Source: Pseudomonadota bacterium (GTDB lineage Bacteria; Desulfobacterota; Desulfobulbia; Desulfobulbales; Desulfocapsaceae). From it: a stretch of DNA of 64,000 nucleotides. The translations under genes and the position numbers were made by a program. The stretch spans positions 92,358 through 156,357 of the forward strand of contig JAEYNP010000108.1 in NCBI GenBank assembly GCA_023412495.1, read 5' to 3'. Positions 25,918 through 36,144 of the stretch are shown one piece after another. The notes under the pieces are model-generated. The model did no database searches and was not told where the DNA came from. It saw only the letters and a program-made list of their open reading frames with translations. The first letter of the stretch is position 1, and every line of letters begins with the position of its first letter.

Positions 25918-28752
25918 ATGGAACCAAAGACACTCAGCATCCGTGGTGCGCGGATGCACAATCTCAAGAACATCGACGTCGATCTTCCTCGCAATAAGCT
26001 CGTGGTCTTCACGGGCTTGTCCGGCTCAGGCAAATCGACGCTGGCCTTCGACACCCTTTATGCCGAAGGGCAGCGGCGTTATGTCGAGTCGCTTTCCACC
26101 TATGCCCGGCAGTTCCTCGGCCAGATGGACAAACCTGATGTCGACTCGCTCGAAGGTCTCTCGCCGGCCGTCTCCATCGAGCAGAAGACGACCAGCAAAA
26201 ACCCGCGTTCCACTGTAGGGACGGTAACCGAGATCTACGATTACCTGCGCCTGCTCTTTGCCCGCTGCGGCCATCCCCATTGCCACCAGTGCGGGAGCGA
26301 AATCCATGCCCAGTCAATCGAGGACATGGTCAATGCCCTCATGCAGCTGCCGGAGGACACCAAAGTCATTCTGCTGGCCCCGCTGGTGACGGAGAGGAAA
26401 GGGCGACACGAACAGCTGCTGGCAAGGATCCGCAAGGAGGGCTTCGTGCGGGTGCGGATCGATGGGGACATCCTGCATGCTGACGACATCATGGCGCTGG
26501 ACAAGAACAAAAAGCATTCCATCGAAGTTGTCGTCGACCGTCTTGTCATCAAGGAATCCGTCCGGCGCCGCTTGGCCGACTCGGTCAGCACCGCAGTGAA
26601 GATCACCGAGGGTTTTCTGCTGGTGGTTTACCCCGATGAGAATCGGGAGGAACTTTTCAGCGAATTCGCGGCCTGTCACAAGTGCGGGGTTTCGCTGCCG
26701 CCTGTCTCGACCCAGCTATTTTCGTTCAACAGCCCGCAGGGGGCCTGTATGGAATGCGGCGGTCTGGGTGTGAAACAGTTTTTCGATCCGATGCTGATCG
26801 TGCCCGATCCCGGGAAATCAATTATCGAAGGAGCCATTGCCCCCTGGGGGTGGCGGAAGGAGGAAACCTATACCGGCCATTTGCTTGAATCGGTAGCCAG
26901 GCATTACGGCGTAACGCTGGATACTCCTTTTGGCGATCTGCCGAAAGAGGTGCAGCAGGTCTTTTTCTACGGCTCCGGGGTAGAGGAAATAAACTTCTAC
27001 TACCGGAAGGGCAGAAGAGAGTTGTCGGCGGTCAATCGTTTCGAAGGCGTCATCCCGCAACTCGACCGAAGGTTTCACGAAACCCAGTCGGCCATGATCC
27101 GCGAAGAACTGGGGAAGTACATGAACGAACAACGCTGCCCCCTTTGCCAAGGGGCGAGGCTCAAGCCGGAGGCCTTGTCGGTGAAGGTTGGGGCGTGGTC
27201 CATCTATGACATTACCTGTCTGTCGATCGAAAAGCTCCTTGAGCAACTGCCGTTGCTGCCTTTTTCCCAAAGGGAGCGAAAGATAGGGGAGCCGATACTG
27301 AAGGAGATCGTCGATCGTTTGTCATTTCTCGAGGATGTTGGGTTGGGATACCTCTCCCTGGAAAGAAGGGCGGGGACCCTTTCCGGCGGGGAGGCTCAAC
27401 GCATTCGCCTCGCGTCCCAGATCGGCTCCCGGTTGGCCGGGGTGCTCTACATCCTCGATGAACCGAGTATCGGGCTCCATCAGCGGGATAATCAGAAGTT
27501 GATCAATACGCTTCTCGAACTGCGCGATCTCGGTAACAGTGTTATCGTTGTGGAACATGACACGGATACTATCCTGGCAGCGGACCATGTCCTCGATATG
27601 GGTCCCGGCGCCGGCATTCATGGGGGAAATGTCGTGTACAGCGGACAAGTCGAGGGGATTCTCGCCAACGACGACTCCATTACCGGCGCCTATCTTTCAG
27701 GCCGCAAGGCGATTCAAGCCCCCGCCAGGAGACGGCCGGTCAGGCTAGGTAAGGGTGCCTTTTTGGAATTGCAGGGATGTTCGATCAATAATCTCCAGAG
27801 CATCACCGTGAGATTTCCCCTCGGGGTCATGACAGCGGTTACCGGCGTCTCCGGCTCCGGCAAGAGTTCTCTGGTTATTGAAACCCTCTACAGGATGGCT
27901 CGGGCGGGTTTAAACAAGAAAGAAGCCATTTTCAGTGAGAATGGGACCGTTTTAAAGGGCCTTAAACTTATCGACAAAATTGTCGATATCGATCAGAGCC
28001 CTATCGGCAGGACTCCTCGCTCCAATCCGGCCACTTATACCGGTGTTTTCACGCACATCCGCGAGCTGTTTGCCAGACTGCCGGAATCCAGGTCCCGCGG
28101 TTATAAATCGGGGCGGTTCAGCTTCAACATCAAAGGGGGGCGATGCGAGGCCTGTGAAGGAGACGGCGTGATCAAGATCATCATGCACTTCCTGCCTGAC
28201 GTATATGTCGAGTGCGAGACCTGTAAGGGCCGCCGCTATAACAGCGAAACCCTGGAGATCAAATATCGCGAGAAAAATATTCATGAAGTACTGGCGATGA
28301 CGGTCGAAGAGGCCCTGGAGTTCTTCCAGAACATCCCGGTAATCAAAAACAAGCTGCAGACTCTTTTTGATGTCGGGTTATCGTACATCAGTCTCGGCCA
28401 ATCATCGGTGACCCTCTCCGGCGGCGAAGCTCAACGGGTGAAGCTTGCCAAGGAACTCTCCGGCAGAAGCAGTGGAAGGACTCTCTATATCCTCGATGAG
28501 CCTACAACCGGTTTGCACCCGGCGGATATCCAGCATCTGCTCAACGTCCTGAATCGTCTGGTCGACCAGGGGAATACGGCGGTGGTCATAGAGCATAACC
28601 TCGATGTTATCAAAACTGCGGACTGGGTTATAGATATCGGTCCTGAAGGAGGCGACAAAGGGGGGCGAGTGGTTGCCTGCGGAACTCCCGAAGAACTGCG
28701 GGAGGTGAAGGAGTCCCATACAGGGCATTTTCTTGATCAAGTATTGCGATAA
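25918..28752 (+). CDS. uvrA: Excinuclease ABC subunit A
   Basis: A 944-residue double ABC-type ATPase. Walker A motifs [12 protein letters not shown] (about residue 32) and [11 protein letters not shown] (about 642), signature LSGGEAQR in both halves and zinc modules ([10 protein letters not shown] region and CEACEGDGV...CETCKGRR) are all present. It detects DNA damage with UvrB in nucleotide excision repair. Length is standard. Confidence 0.98.
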   Translation: MEPKTLSIRGARMHNLKNIDVDLPRNKLVVFTGLSGSGKSTLAFDTLYAEGQRRYVESLSTYARQFLGQMDKPDVDSLEGLSPAVSIEQKTTSKNPRSTVGTVTEIYDYLRLLFARCGHPHCHQCGSEIHAQSIEDMVNALMQLPEDTKVILLAPLVTERKGRHEQLLARIRKEGFVRVRIDGDILHADDIMALDKNKKHSIEVVVDRLVIKESVRRRLADSVSTAVKITEGFLLVVYPDENREELFSEFAACHKCGVSLPPVSTQLFSFNSPQGACMECGGLGVKQFFDPMLIVPDPGKSIIEGAIAPWGWRKEETYTGHLLESVARHYGVTLDTPFGDLPKEVQQVFFYGSGVEEINFYYRKGRRELSAVNRFEGVIPQLDRRFHETQSAMIREELGKYMNEQRCPLCQGARLKPEALSVKVGAWSIYDITCLSIEKLLEQLPLLPFSQRERKIGEPILKEIVDRLSFLEDVGLGYLSLERRAGTLSGGEAQRIRLASQIGSRLAGVLYILDEPSIGLHQRDNQKLINTLLELRDLGNSVIVVEHDTDTILAADHVLDMGPGAGIHGGNVVYSGQVEGILANDDSITGAYLSGRKAIQAPARRRPVRLGKGAFLELQGCSINNLQSITVRFPLGVMTAVTGVSGSGKSSLVIETLYRMARAGLNKKEAIFSENGTVLKGLKLIDKIVDIDQSPIGRTPRSNPATYTGVFTHIRELFARLPESRSRGYKSGRFSFNIKGGRCEACEGDGVIKIIMHFLPDVYVECETCKGRRYNSETLEIKYREKNIHEVLAMTVEEALEFFQNIPVIKNKLQTLFDVGLSYISLGQSSVTLSGGEAQRVKLAKELSGRSSGRTLYILDEPTTGLHPADIQHLLNVLNRLVDQGNTAVVIEHNLDVIKTADWVIDIGPEGGDKGGRVVACGTPEELREVKESHTGHFLDQVLR

Positions 28753-28863
28753 TAAATACTGGAATTTGCCTTCACAGGTGTTGCTTCATGGACCTAAGTG
28801 CGTTCTAATGGACGCTGTTCTTGACGTTTTGCTTACTTCATAAAAAAACCCAGAGGTACCGAC

Positions 28864-29337
28864 ATGGTAGAAACCAAAAACAGTGGAAATGCTCCTCGGC
28901 CGGAATTTCGCATGCAGAAGATGTACATCAAAGATCTGTCATTCGAAAATCCCAACGCTCCCCAGATATTCACAGCCCAGCAGAAAATGGATCCGGCGGT
29001 GGAGGTTAACCTCCAACTCAACAACAAGAAGATCGATGAGGATTACTGGGAGGTAGCGCTGCAGATCACCGCTAAGGTTTCCTCGAAGGAGGATAGCAAG
29101 GTACTGTTTATCCTGGAGATCGAGCACGCTGCAGTTTTCCTGCTTCGTAACATTCCACAAGAGCATGTCCCGATGCTTTTGGGTGTGGACTGCCCGACGT
29201 TGCTTTTTCCATTCACCCGGCAGATCGTTAGCCAAGTCTCCGTGGACGGGGGATATATTCCTTTTCTGATGGAGCCGGTGAATTTCATGGCTCTTTATCA
29301 AAATGCCCAGAAAAAGAAGGAAGCAAATGGAAATTGA
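28864..29337 (+). CDS. secB: Protein-export chaperone SecB
   Basis: A 157-residue protein. YIKDLSFENPNAPQIF and the central KVLFILEIEHAAVFLLRNI, with CPTLLFPFTRQIVSQVSVDG, are the SecB core including its SecA and substrate groove. It keeps preproteins unfolded and delivers them to SecA. It starts about 110 bases after uvrA. A GC-rich hairpin at 29355-29390 separates it from the converging lipoprotein gene. Confidence 0.97.
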   Translation: MVETKNSGNAPRPEFRMQKMYIKDLSFENPNAPQIFTAQQKMDPAVEVNLQLNNKKIDEDYWEVALQITAKVSSKEDSKVLFILEIEHAAVFLLRNIPQEHVPMLLGVDCPTLLFPFTRQIVSQVSVDGGYIPFLMEPVNFMALYQNAQKKKEANGN

Positions 29338-29354
29338 AATATAGTAGGAAAGCG

Positions 29355-29390
29355 AAAGGGGGGATGTGACGAATGTCAATCCCCCCTTCA
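29355..29390. terminator. Bidirectional terminator between secB and the lipoprotein gene
   Basis: GGGGGGAT (29358-29365) pairs with ATCCCCCC (29379-29386), with TGAC/GTCA extending the stem inside. AAA and TT flank on either side. It lies between convergent genes. Confidence 0.75.
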
Positions 29391-29397
29391 TGAAAGA

Positions 29398-30414
29398 TCA
29401 GATTCCGTAGGTCACAAAATGGGTTATGAGGCTATCTACACCCTTTTCAATTGCTTTGTCAAAGAGAGTATCGTACTGACTATCGGCAAATACAGTTTCG
29501 GGAGAAACTGAGACCCTCACTCTGTTCGTCCAGATGACGTTCCCTGTTGCTGTCTCTTGAACCCAAATCCGCATCTGTACGACCGCCTGATCGACTTGGC
29601 CGCTGGAATGGGAAGCACTGCCAACACCAGCTCCAACTGCTGCCCAGGTTACTGTGTTGGCACTTCCGTCAGCCATACCAAAAAATGTTTTATCATCATC
29701 CCATGGCCAAGTCGCGTTATTGTAACCAATGATGCCGCCGAGCAGCATACCGGTAAGAGCCTCGTTTCTCTCATCATAGGCTTCGGAAGCTGCAAAGCCA
29801 TTAAGAATCCTGTTCGAGGCACCGGTTATAAAAGGCAGCACACCTTTTTTCCATGGTGCCCAAGTAATTTCCTGTCTGGTTTTATACTCGAGAATTCTTC
29901 CTCGAATGACATAATCCGCATTGAAAACACGTCCCATTTTGGCAATCTCATTTTGGGTGAGGGCATGAGTGCCGGGACTTGCTGAAACGGTCTGATCGGA
30001 TTGCATATGTTGCAGCTGAATATAACGCCGCAACTCATTTTTCATAACATCAGACCACTCATTTCCCAATTCAGAAGATATGCTTTCAGAATTATTTCCA
30101 TCATAGGCAACGAGGTTAATGATACTTTCATCAACAAGGTATCCAAAGACGTCTTCTTGAATGGCTACATTGAATCCATTTGATATCAATTTGTCAGTAA
30201 TAGCTTCAGTGACAGTTAAATTCCGCCGGTAGGCCCCTGCAAGAGCGTCTGCGGAACTATAATCAGCAAAAGGAAGAATCATAACAGTCTGGTGTTTCCC
30301 CGGAGCGTTGAAATTCCCAGGATCCGTTACATGTAGGGTCTCAACAACCGTCTGACCACAACCAGTAAGCATTACAGTTGAAATCAGATAGAGAACGAAT
30401 TTGAACTTCGGCAT
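29398..30414 (-). CDS. Putative CsgG/LpoB-like lipoprotein of the pilus locus
   Basis: About 338 residues from ATG 30414, which is preceded by GGAG. The signal peptide ends in a lipobox (STVMLTGC). The mature part has a HQTVMILPFADYSSADALAG strand-helix as in CsgG/LpoB-type domains and a conserved-looking YVIRGRILEYKTRQE, plus a Gly-rich hydrophobic LLGGIIGYNN. It probably sits in the outer membrane facing the periplasm. It is the last gene in the pil operon and may stabilise or anchor the secretin. The family assignment is tentative, and its codon usage is AT-rich. Confidence 0.6.
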   Translation of the reverse strand: MPKFKFVLYLISTVMLTGCGQTVVETLHVTDPGNFNAPGKHQTVMILPFADYSSADALAGAYRRNLTVTEAITDKLISNGFNVAIQEDVFGYLVDESIINLVAYDGNNSESISSELGNEWSDVMKNELRRYIQLQHMQSDQTVSASPGTHALTQNEIAKMGRVFNADYVIRGRILEYKTRQEITWAPWKKGVLPFITGASNRILNGFAASEAYDERNEALTGMLLGGIIGYNNATWPWDDDKTFFGMADGSANTVTWAAVGAGVGSASHSSGQVDQAVVQMRIWVQETATGNVIWTNRVRVSVSPETVFADSQYDTLFDKAIEKGVDSLITHFVTYGI

Positions 30415-30466
30415 AGTTTTCTCCATGAGAATCAAGTTAAATCGCAACATGAAATTAAATGATCTG

Positions 30467-32404
30467 TTAAATTATTTTCGGTTTTAATAGAATTATAAGT
30501 TCTCTTTTCCTACTTGTTTTTTCTTCAGAGCCGAAGAGGTATTTGAAGAACGAGAGATTTCTGGTCCCTGGCAGAAATGTACCTTCGTTTTCCGCTGAGC
30601 TCGAAATTAACCCGCCAATTACCAACATTTCTCCATTCTTGACTCTTACAGTCGAACTCATCTCTCGAAGATTAATTATAGGAAGCCCTACTTCTCCTAG
30701 ACCTATAGTTCTATATTCTATAGGTTCCACCAATTCGGATGTGACAGGAACGAGGTTCAGTATGACTTCCTTCTCATCGAGAATGTTGGCCGTTAATGCA
30801 AGCCCGACACCGGAAAGCGCTCGTGCGGTTTCAGCCGAATAAGTGATAAGTCCCGTTTCGGAGCTAACGTCCGCTGTGATATCCTTTATATAGGTGACAT
30901 TGCGACCAACAGTTATGAGTGCAGGCTGTCCGTTCAAGACACTCAATTTGGGATTCGAAAGAATAGTTGTTTGCCCTTGCTCGCTCACGGCATTGAGGAA
31001 GGAATCGAAAGTGAATGCCGCGAGTGAAATTGCTCCACTGATGCCTCCAGTGAGTCCATCCGAAATGATGGTAGCCGCGGAAACACCAGATGCCACCGTA
31101 GAATTTGCGGTGTTGGCAACGATTCCTTGAAAGCTGTTGGTTGCAGTGTCTCCGGTGAGATTGTCATCTAATAAATTGTCGAACGTTCTATCGCGGGTCC
31201 TGGTTGTTGTGCTTGTATCGCTAAATGTATTGGACTGTGTGCTGGAACTGGTTGTGGTGTCGGTTTCCGTTTTGGAATAATTCCTCCCCAGCGAGGCATT
31301 GCCCGCAGAAACTGAGAGGTTCCGAAGCAACAGGTTCCAATTCAAACCAATAGCCGAACGATCATCCAATTGGACTTCAATAACTTTCGCTTCGATGGCA
31401 ACTTGTTTGTAGAGTTCTTTTTTGAGAGAAGCAAAATACGCTTCAAGTTTTTCGAGGAGGGGGCGAGGGGCAGTTACGGTAATTAGGCCGACTGGTTTGT
31501 CGATAAAATAATTGTTACCACCTGATGAACGTCGAAATGTAGCTGTAACGGCTTGACCTGTACTATCAGTAATTTCTTTGCTATCAATGTTTTCCTTAGA
31601 TTTATGGTAATCGGATTGGGTAATATTGTTATCGACTACTTGAGCGGATTTATGCTCTATGGAATCTGTTGACCAAATATTGAGGATGGAGTTGAGGTTA
31701 TTCTCAATGCTATTCCAAATATTAAATTCAATCCCCCCGGGTGTACCATCTCGAAGATTGTTTATTGCAACCCCCTCAGTTTTTACTGAGATTTCTCCGG
31801 CTACACTGGTATTTGATTCACCAGAGCTGCTGCCACCTAAAACATCTCCGCCAGTATTTGTATTGTATGTCTGTTTTATGAAAGGCATAGCTATGTGAAA
31901 CTGGCGGGTATCTTTATATTTTACAATGATAGTTGAGCCATTCATTTCATGATGATAATCTACCTGCCTAAGGAGATTGTCTATGGCTGTAACAAAGTCA
32001 TCATCAGCACTGATATTTACGTCAACCAGCACATTTTTATCGACATCACTGGCCCAAGAAACATTCATTCCCTTTAAAGCCGTGAGCCGTTTCATTATGT
32101 CAACAAGAGGTTGAGGGCCACGGGTGGAAACGATTTTGGCTCCTACTTTAAGTTTTCCCTCCTCTGCAATAGGAAGATCTTCCAGAGCTTGTTGGTCCAC
32201 CAGATAATTTGGAGTCTGATATTTAACTGGAAGACTGACAGGCTGAGCGATAATTGGAGAAGTATCATTCGCATTCTGTGCCTGAATATTTTCTTGAGGC
32301 GATTCAATACTTTCCTTTGATTGAGTTTTATTCAGGCAGGATGTCAGGAAAAACGAGAGTAGCAACAGGCTACCGCAATATAGAATTCTCATTATGGACT
32401 TCAT
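30467..32404 (-). CDS. mshL: MshL/PilQ-like secretin lipoprotein
   Basis: About 645 residues from ATG 32404 (MKSIMRILYCGSLLLLSFFL), ending in a lipobox with Cys (TSC). An STN/secretin N-terminal domain (GMNVSWASDVDKNVLVDVNI) follows, then Ser/Thr/Asn-rich stretches, an N1-like domain, and the secretin barrel with GQTTILSNPKLSVLNGQPAL and EVGLPIINLREMSSTVRVKN near the C terminus. It forms the outer-membrane gate for the pilus or secretion fibre. Its resemblance to MshL, together with a separate AMIN protein upstream, suggests that the PilQ role is split. Symbol tentative. Confidence 0.85.
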   Translation of the reverse strand: MKSIMRILYCGSLLLLSFFLTSCLNKTQSKESIESPQENIQAQNANDTSPIIAQPVSLPVKYQTPNYLVDQQALEDLPIAEEGKLKVGAKIVSTRGPQPLVDIMKRLTALKGMNVSWASDVDKNVLVDVNISADDDFVTAIDNLLRQVDYHHEMNGSTIIVKYKDTRQFHIAMPFIKQTYNTNTGGDVLGGSSSGESNTSVAGEISVKTEGVAINNLRDGTPGGIEFNIWNSIENNLNSILNIWSTDSIEHKSAQVVDNNITQSDYHKSKENIDSKEITDSTGQAVTATFRRSSGGNNYFIDKPVGLITVTAPRPLLEKLEAYFASLKKELYKQVAIEAKVIEVQLDDRSAIGLNWNLLLRNLSVSAGNASLGRNYSKTETDTTTSSSTQSNTFSDTSTTTRTRDRTFDNLLDDNLTGDTATNSFQGIVANTANSTVASGVSAATIISDGLTGGISGAISLAAFTFDSFLNAVSEQGQTTILSNPKLSVLNGQPALITVGRNVTYIKDITADVSSETGLITYSAETARALSGVGLALTANILDEKEVILNLVPVTSELVEPIEYRTIGLGEVGLPIINLREMSSTVRVKNGEMLVIGGLISSSAENEGTFLPGTRNLSFFKYLFGSEEKTSRKRELIILLKPKII

Positions 32405-32453
32405 ACAAACCTCTAGAACTGGAATTATAGAATAGTAATGAATCGACAAAATC

Positions 32454-34355
32454 TCAGTGTAACTCCATTGCAGCAAGTCTGCCTTCGATATATTTTTTCA
32501 AATCAGGACGAAGTTGAAAGCCTGAAGCTAGAATAGCTTGATACTGTTGAGTGGCTTCTTTTGAAGCACCTTGTTTATCAAGAATTCTTGCCTTGGCGAC
32601 CATGGTGTCAACTGTTTCGCCATAATGTGATTCATATTTTTTCAAAAGATTGAGAGCTGCTTCGTTTTGCCCGTTATTCTCAGAGAAGGCGGCATAGCTA
32701 AACAAGGCTTCCTTCATAGGTGGCGATCCACTTATGCTCTGTGCAAAATATTCTGAGGCTTCGTGGTTTTTCTGCATATTTGCCAATCCAATTGCGGCAT
32801 AGAGTGCAGCTTGAGTGTTGCTTGGATCATGTTGTAGAGTCTTTTTTGCATAAAAGACCGCTTTTGCATTTATTCGCAAATTGACCAGGTAAATCGTTGC
32901 AAGCCGGTTGGAGAGCATCGCATTTTCTGGCCAAAGGTCCAAAGCTTTCATATAGAGCTCGACAGCTTTTTCGTATTCCTTTTGTTCTTCAAGTTTCAGT
33001 GCTTTTGCCAGATGTTCCTTGGCCTGAATTATCTCTACTGATTGACTGGCGGCCTTTTCGATAACCAAAGCTTCCTTTTCTATTACCTCAACATCGGCTT
33101 CAAATTCCAGGTTATCTTCAGCTCGTGTAGGCCAGACAAATGCCTTTTTGCTCGGATAGATGACGATAGTATTGAAACGTTCTTCCTTTTTTAAGTCCAT
33201 CAAGTTTAAGATGATGTCTAAGGCGAAGTCCCACGGTACATTGTTGAGGGCGAGAGTAAGCGAACCTTGCACTTCTTCGTCAACAATGATGTTCAAATCG
33301 GTGATCTGTCGGAACAGGCGGAAAACGTTGTGAATGTCAATTTTGTAGAAATCGACGCTGATTCGTTGTTTGTTATATCCTGAAAAGGAGAAATCGTTCT
33401 CCATAGCGGTTGCTTTTTCAGAGGCTGTCTTGGGTGCTACTTTCTTGGGTTCCTGCTTTAAAAGATTTTCAGATGATCCTATTAATGCATCAAGAGTACT
33501 TTCTGCTGGGCTTTCTTTTTGTTCTTCCTGTTGAGCAGCGGCATTAGTCGGAACAGTGGGAGGAGCCTCATCAATGACCACTTTCAGCCCTTCAGGTGCA
33601 GGTACAACAGAATATCTAAACAATTCGGAAGACGCTGAATCGAAAACAACCCTGACTACATTCTTGTCTCTGGGGGCAACTCGTATCTTTTCAACGGAAG
33701 TCCCGAGGATCTTTTCTTTTGCCAGTTCATTGATCGTCACATCTTCAATATCGATATACATCCTCGATGGACCATTCGCTTCACCCCTGATGGTGTCTAC
33801 TTTGTATTTTTCGATGCTTCGGTTGGCAAGAATGGAAACTGTAGTGGAATGAGGGGTATTGGAGATTTGTAAATCCTGCAGGTTTAATCCTTCTAGACCA
33901 GGTGCTCCGGTGGAAGCCCTCTTTTCGCTGGCCGGGAAAACTTTAACCTGAACATTCGATGTATCCGTAGTGGCAACCGAATAATCATGGCTGTCGCTGA
34001 GGCTGAATTCCAAGCGCATTACAGGTTGCTGTTGATCTGGAACTTCTGCAATAGCGACACTTACAAAACTGTTTTCGGGGACCTTGGCCGCAGAAGGGGA
34101 CATGCTATTACCGAATGAGGCACCGGCAATATCAACAACTACTCTAAAAGGATTGAACCGTTCAGACACCGTGTATACTGGAGGAGACGCTCCAGTTATT
34201 GTGTAGGTGAGCGTGTTGTCGGTGATAATTGTTTTTATGTCTGAAATTTCATAGGAGACTGTTGGTTGCGATTTTGCCGGAGATATCGGCAGGATAAGCA
34301 AAAGGCAAAATGCGAACAAAACAGCCGTTTGTCGTTTTTCAAGCCATCTAAGCAT
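32454..34355 (-). CDS. AMIN-STN-TPR protein (PilQ N-terminal-like)
   Basis: A 633-residue exported protein. A signal peptide (FAFCLLLILPISPAKSQ) is followed by two AMIN-type beta domains (residues about 35-130 and 165-270), a low-complexity linker and an STN domain (ISVDFYKIDIHNVFRLFRQI), and then TPR repeats (residues about 445-630, EEQKEYEKAVELYMKALDLW). AMIN domains in PilQ bind peptidoglycan. Here they sit on a protein with no secretin barrel, with TPRs that could bind the separate secretin downstream, as PilW/PilF does. The role as a peptidoglycan-linked pilotin-like assembly factor is inference. Confidence 0.78.
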   Translation of the reverse strand: MLRWLEKRQTAVLFAFCLLLILPISPAKSQPTVSYEISDIKTIITDNTLTYTITGASPPVYTVSERFNPFRVVVDIAGASFGNSMSPSAAKVPENSFVSVAIAEVPDQQQPVMRLEFSLSDSHDYSVATTDTSNVQVKVFPASEKRASTGAPGLEGLNLQDLQISNTPHSTTVSILANRSIEKYKVDTIRGEANGPSRMYIDIEDVTINELAKEKILGTSVEKIRVAPRDKNVVRVVFDSASSELFRYSVVPAPEGLKVVIDEAPPTVPTNAAAQQEEQKESPAESTLDALIGSSENLLKQEPKKVAPKTASEKATAMENDFSFSGYNKQRISVDFYKIDIHNVFRLFRQITDLNIIVDEEVQGSLTLALNNVPWDFALDIILNLMDLKKEERFNTIVIYPSKKAFVWPTRAEDNLEFEADVEVIEKEALVIEKAASQSVEIIQAKEHLAKALKLEEQKEYEKAVELYMKALDLWPENAMLSNRLATIYLVNLRINAKAVFYAKKTLQHDPSNTQAALYAAIGLANMQKNHEASEYFAQSISGSPPMKEALFSYAAFSENNGQNEAALNLLKKYESHYGETVDTMVAKARILDKQGASKEATQQYQAILASGFQLRPDLKKYIEGRLAAMELH

Positions 34356-34358
34356 GTT

Positions 34359-34892
34359 CTATTCTTCTCCCTCTTTCTTGAGTAACATGACGACTTCGGT
34401 TATGATTTTTTTTCCAGCCCGTGTAACAGCAGTCTCTTCGATGGTGACTGATTTCGGGGCGATATCCTTGACGACTCCACGCCGTCCGATCTTCGTGCCT
34501 TGTGTGATAACGTATCCCTTGCCGGTAAAATCCTGAACCATGGCGAGATCTTCGGTGTCGCGTTTCAGCAATCCTACGAGGGTCAATTGACCGGGTTCGA
34601 AGAGCTGCATTCCCGTGAGTGGCCCGGTTTCATCTATGATTTCGTTCATATCCACAGAAGCTGCCGCAGCTTTCTCGGTGATGAAGGGGGCAAAGGGATC
34701 AGGCCTGTTCTCGAGTTGATATTCATATGGAGGACTCGTGGCGGCAGACAGGGGTGGCGTATCATTGTTATTCTCAGCCAATGCCGAATTCGAGGGTGAA
34801 AACATGAGAACGCACGTGCATATTGCAGGTATGACGAAATCGGACAGCCGTTGCATAAGTTTAAAAGAATGTGAATGGTCCATAGGTTTCAC
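34359..34892 (-). CDS. pilP: Type IV pilus assembly protein PilP
   Basis: A 177-residue protein. A signal sequence near the N terminus (FVIPAICTCVLMFSPSNSAL) precedes a disordered stretch, then the PilP beta-domain GQLTLVGLLKRDTEDLAMVQ with YVITQGTKIGRRGVVKD. PilP links the PilMNO inner-membrane platform to the secretin. It overlaps pilO by one base. It has no lipobox Cys at the usual place. Confidence 0.88.
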   Translation of the reverse strand: MKPMDHSHSFKLMQRLSDFVIPAICTCVLMFSPSNSALAENNNDTPPLSAATSPPYEYQLENRPDPFAPFITEKAAAASVDMNEIIDETGPLTGMQLFEPGQLTLVGLLKRDTEDLAMVQDFTGKGYVITQGTKIGRRGVVKDIAPKSVTIEETAVTRAGKKIITEVVMLLKKEGEE

Positions 34893-35512
34893 TATTTCTT
34901 ATCGGTAGGTTTGGGAAGCTCAACGTTGGTGAATCGATAAGTAACCAATGTACAATCTGAGGCGAGGAACATTTCGGCGCCTTCTTTTTTTGGAGAGGTC
35001 ATTTTCACATTCGTAACCGAAACGATGCGCTCGAGCTTGCTCACTTGATCAAAAAAGTAGCCCATATTGTGGTATGGCCCTCTGACGTTGATGGAAACAG
35101 GAATTTCCGCGTAGAAATCTTTCGGTACATCGACAAGCGGTTTGAATGTGAGAAAGTCGAGTCCGGCGGTCCTGCCAAGAGATGAAATATCTTTGAGGAG
35201 TTTGGGTATTTCTTTATCTTTGGGAAGCAGGACCGATGTCGCCTCGAAAAGTACTCTGGCTTCCTCAAGTTCTTTTTCGAACTTGGCGAGATCGGCCGCC
35301 TTGGCTTTCACATCCCTGACCTCTTGCTCCAACGTTGTCTTTTGGCTGGTAAGACTGTCAATCGTTTTGTTTTTCGGTTGGTAAAAGGAGAAGAAGAATA
35401 CCACTGCAGGAAGAAGAACAAGCGCAGCCGCGATGGCCAGCTTAACCTTTGGTGCAAGAGGAATGAATTTGCCGTCAAGAAAGGTTGTAAATGCGGAGTT
35501 GCCTTTTTTCAT
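34892..35512 (-). CDS. pilO: Type IV pilus assembly protein PilO
   Basis: A 206-residue bitopic protein: a membrane helix (LAIAAALVLLPAVVFFFSFY) at about residues 25-45, a coiled coil (TIDSLTSQKTTLEQEV) and a C-terminal ferredoxin-like domain with INVRGPYHNMGYFFDQVSKL. PilO pairs with PilN in the inner membrane. Gene order pilM-N-O-P is standard. Confidence 0.92.
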   Translation of the reverse strand: MKKGNSAFTTFLDGKFIPLAPKVKLAIAAALVLLPAVVFFFSFYQPKNKTIDSLTSQKTTLEQEVRDVKAKAADLAKFEKELEEARVLFEATSVLLPKDKEIPKLLKDISSLGRTAGLDFLTFKPLVDVPKDFYAEIPVSINVRGPYHNMGYFFDQVSKLERIVSVTNVKMTSPKKEGAEMFLASDCTLVTYRFTNVELPKPTDKK

Positions 35513-35543
35513 GCTTTGTCTTCGTTTGGTATATTGAGGGTCG

Positions 35544-36125
35544 TTATTTCTTTGGCGTCGAATTTTCCGCTTTTCCTACGACCGGTTGCGAAACAGCACA
35601 ATTGAGTTCAAAACTTTTTAGATTCTTCCCGGCTACGGACTTTTGCGAGGAAGCTGACAGAGAAACATCATTGACGAAGGGGGATTCCTTCAGATTATCC
35701 ATGAATTGAGCAACCGTCTGATCATCAAGGGCAATACCTGTCAGTTTGAGGGTCGCATTGTCCTGGTGAAGCGATTCGAGCCACATTCTTTGGTTGTCGA
35801 CCTTATTCGCTACCTCGTCAAGCACTCGAACCGTCAGCGAAGAGTCCGTCTTGAGCTTGTTGATTATCTCCGTCTTGCGAGCCAATTCCGCTCTATCTTT
35901 CTTGAGTTCCTCGATTTTCTTCAATGTCGGCGTATATGAATCCTTTTCCTGGGTTAAACGTGCAATATCTGACTCGAGACTCGAAATTTTTTGCACTTGA
36001 AGGAAGCCGACTGCGGCGAGTAGGCCAAGGGTTACGAGAAACAGCATGATCATACCCAGAAGCTGTTTTGTGGCTTGGGCACGCTTTTTGAGTTGCCTGA
36101 TCGGCAGCAGGTTTATTTTAAGCAT
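35544..36125 (-). CDS. pilN: Type IV pilus assembly protein PilN
   Basis: A 193-residue bitopic protein. It begins MLKINLLPIRQLKKR, the conserved cytoplasmic motif that binds PilM, then a membrane helix (LGMIMLFLVTLGLLAAVGFL), a coiled coil and a periplasmic domain (TLKLTGIALDDQTVAQFMDN). It joins PilM to PilO. Confidence 0.94.
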   Translation of the reverse strand: MLKINLLPIRQLKKRAQATKQLLGMIMLFLVTLGLLAAVGFLQVQKISSLESDIARLTQEKDSYTPTLKKIEELKKDRAELARKTEIINKLKTDSSLTVRVLDEVANKVDNQRMWLESLHQDNATLKLTGIALDDQTVAQFMDNLKESPFVNDVSLSASSQKSVAGKNLKSFELNCAVSQPVVGKAENSTPKK

Positions 36126-36144
36126 GAGGAACCTTATCGCTTTT

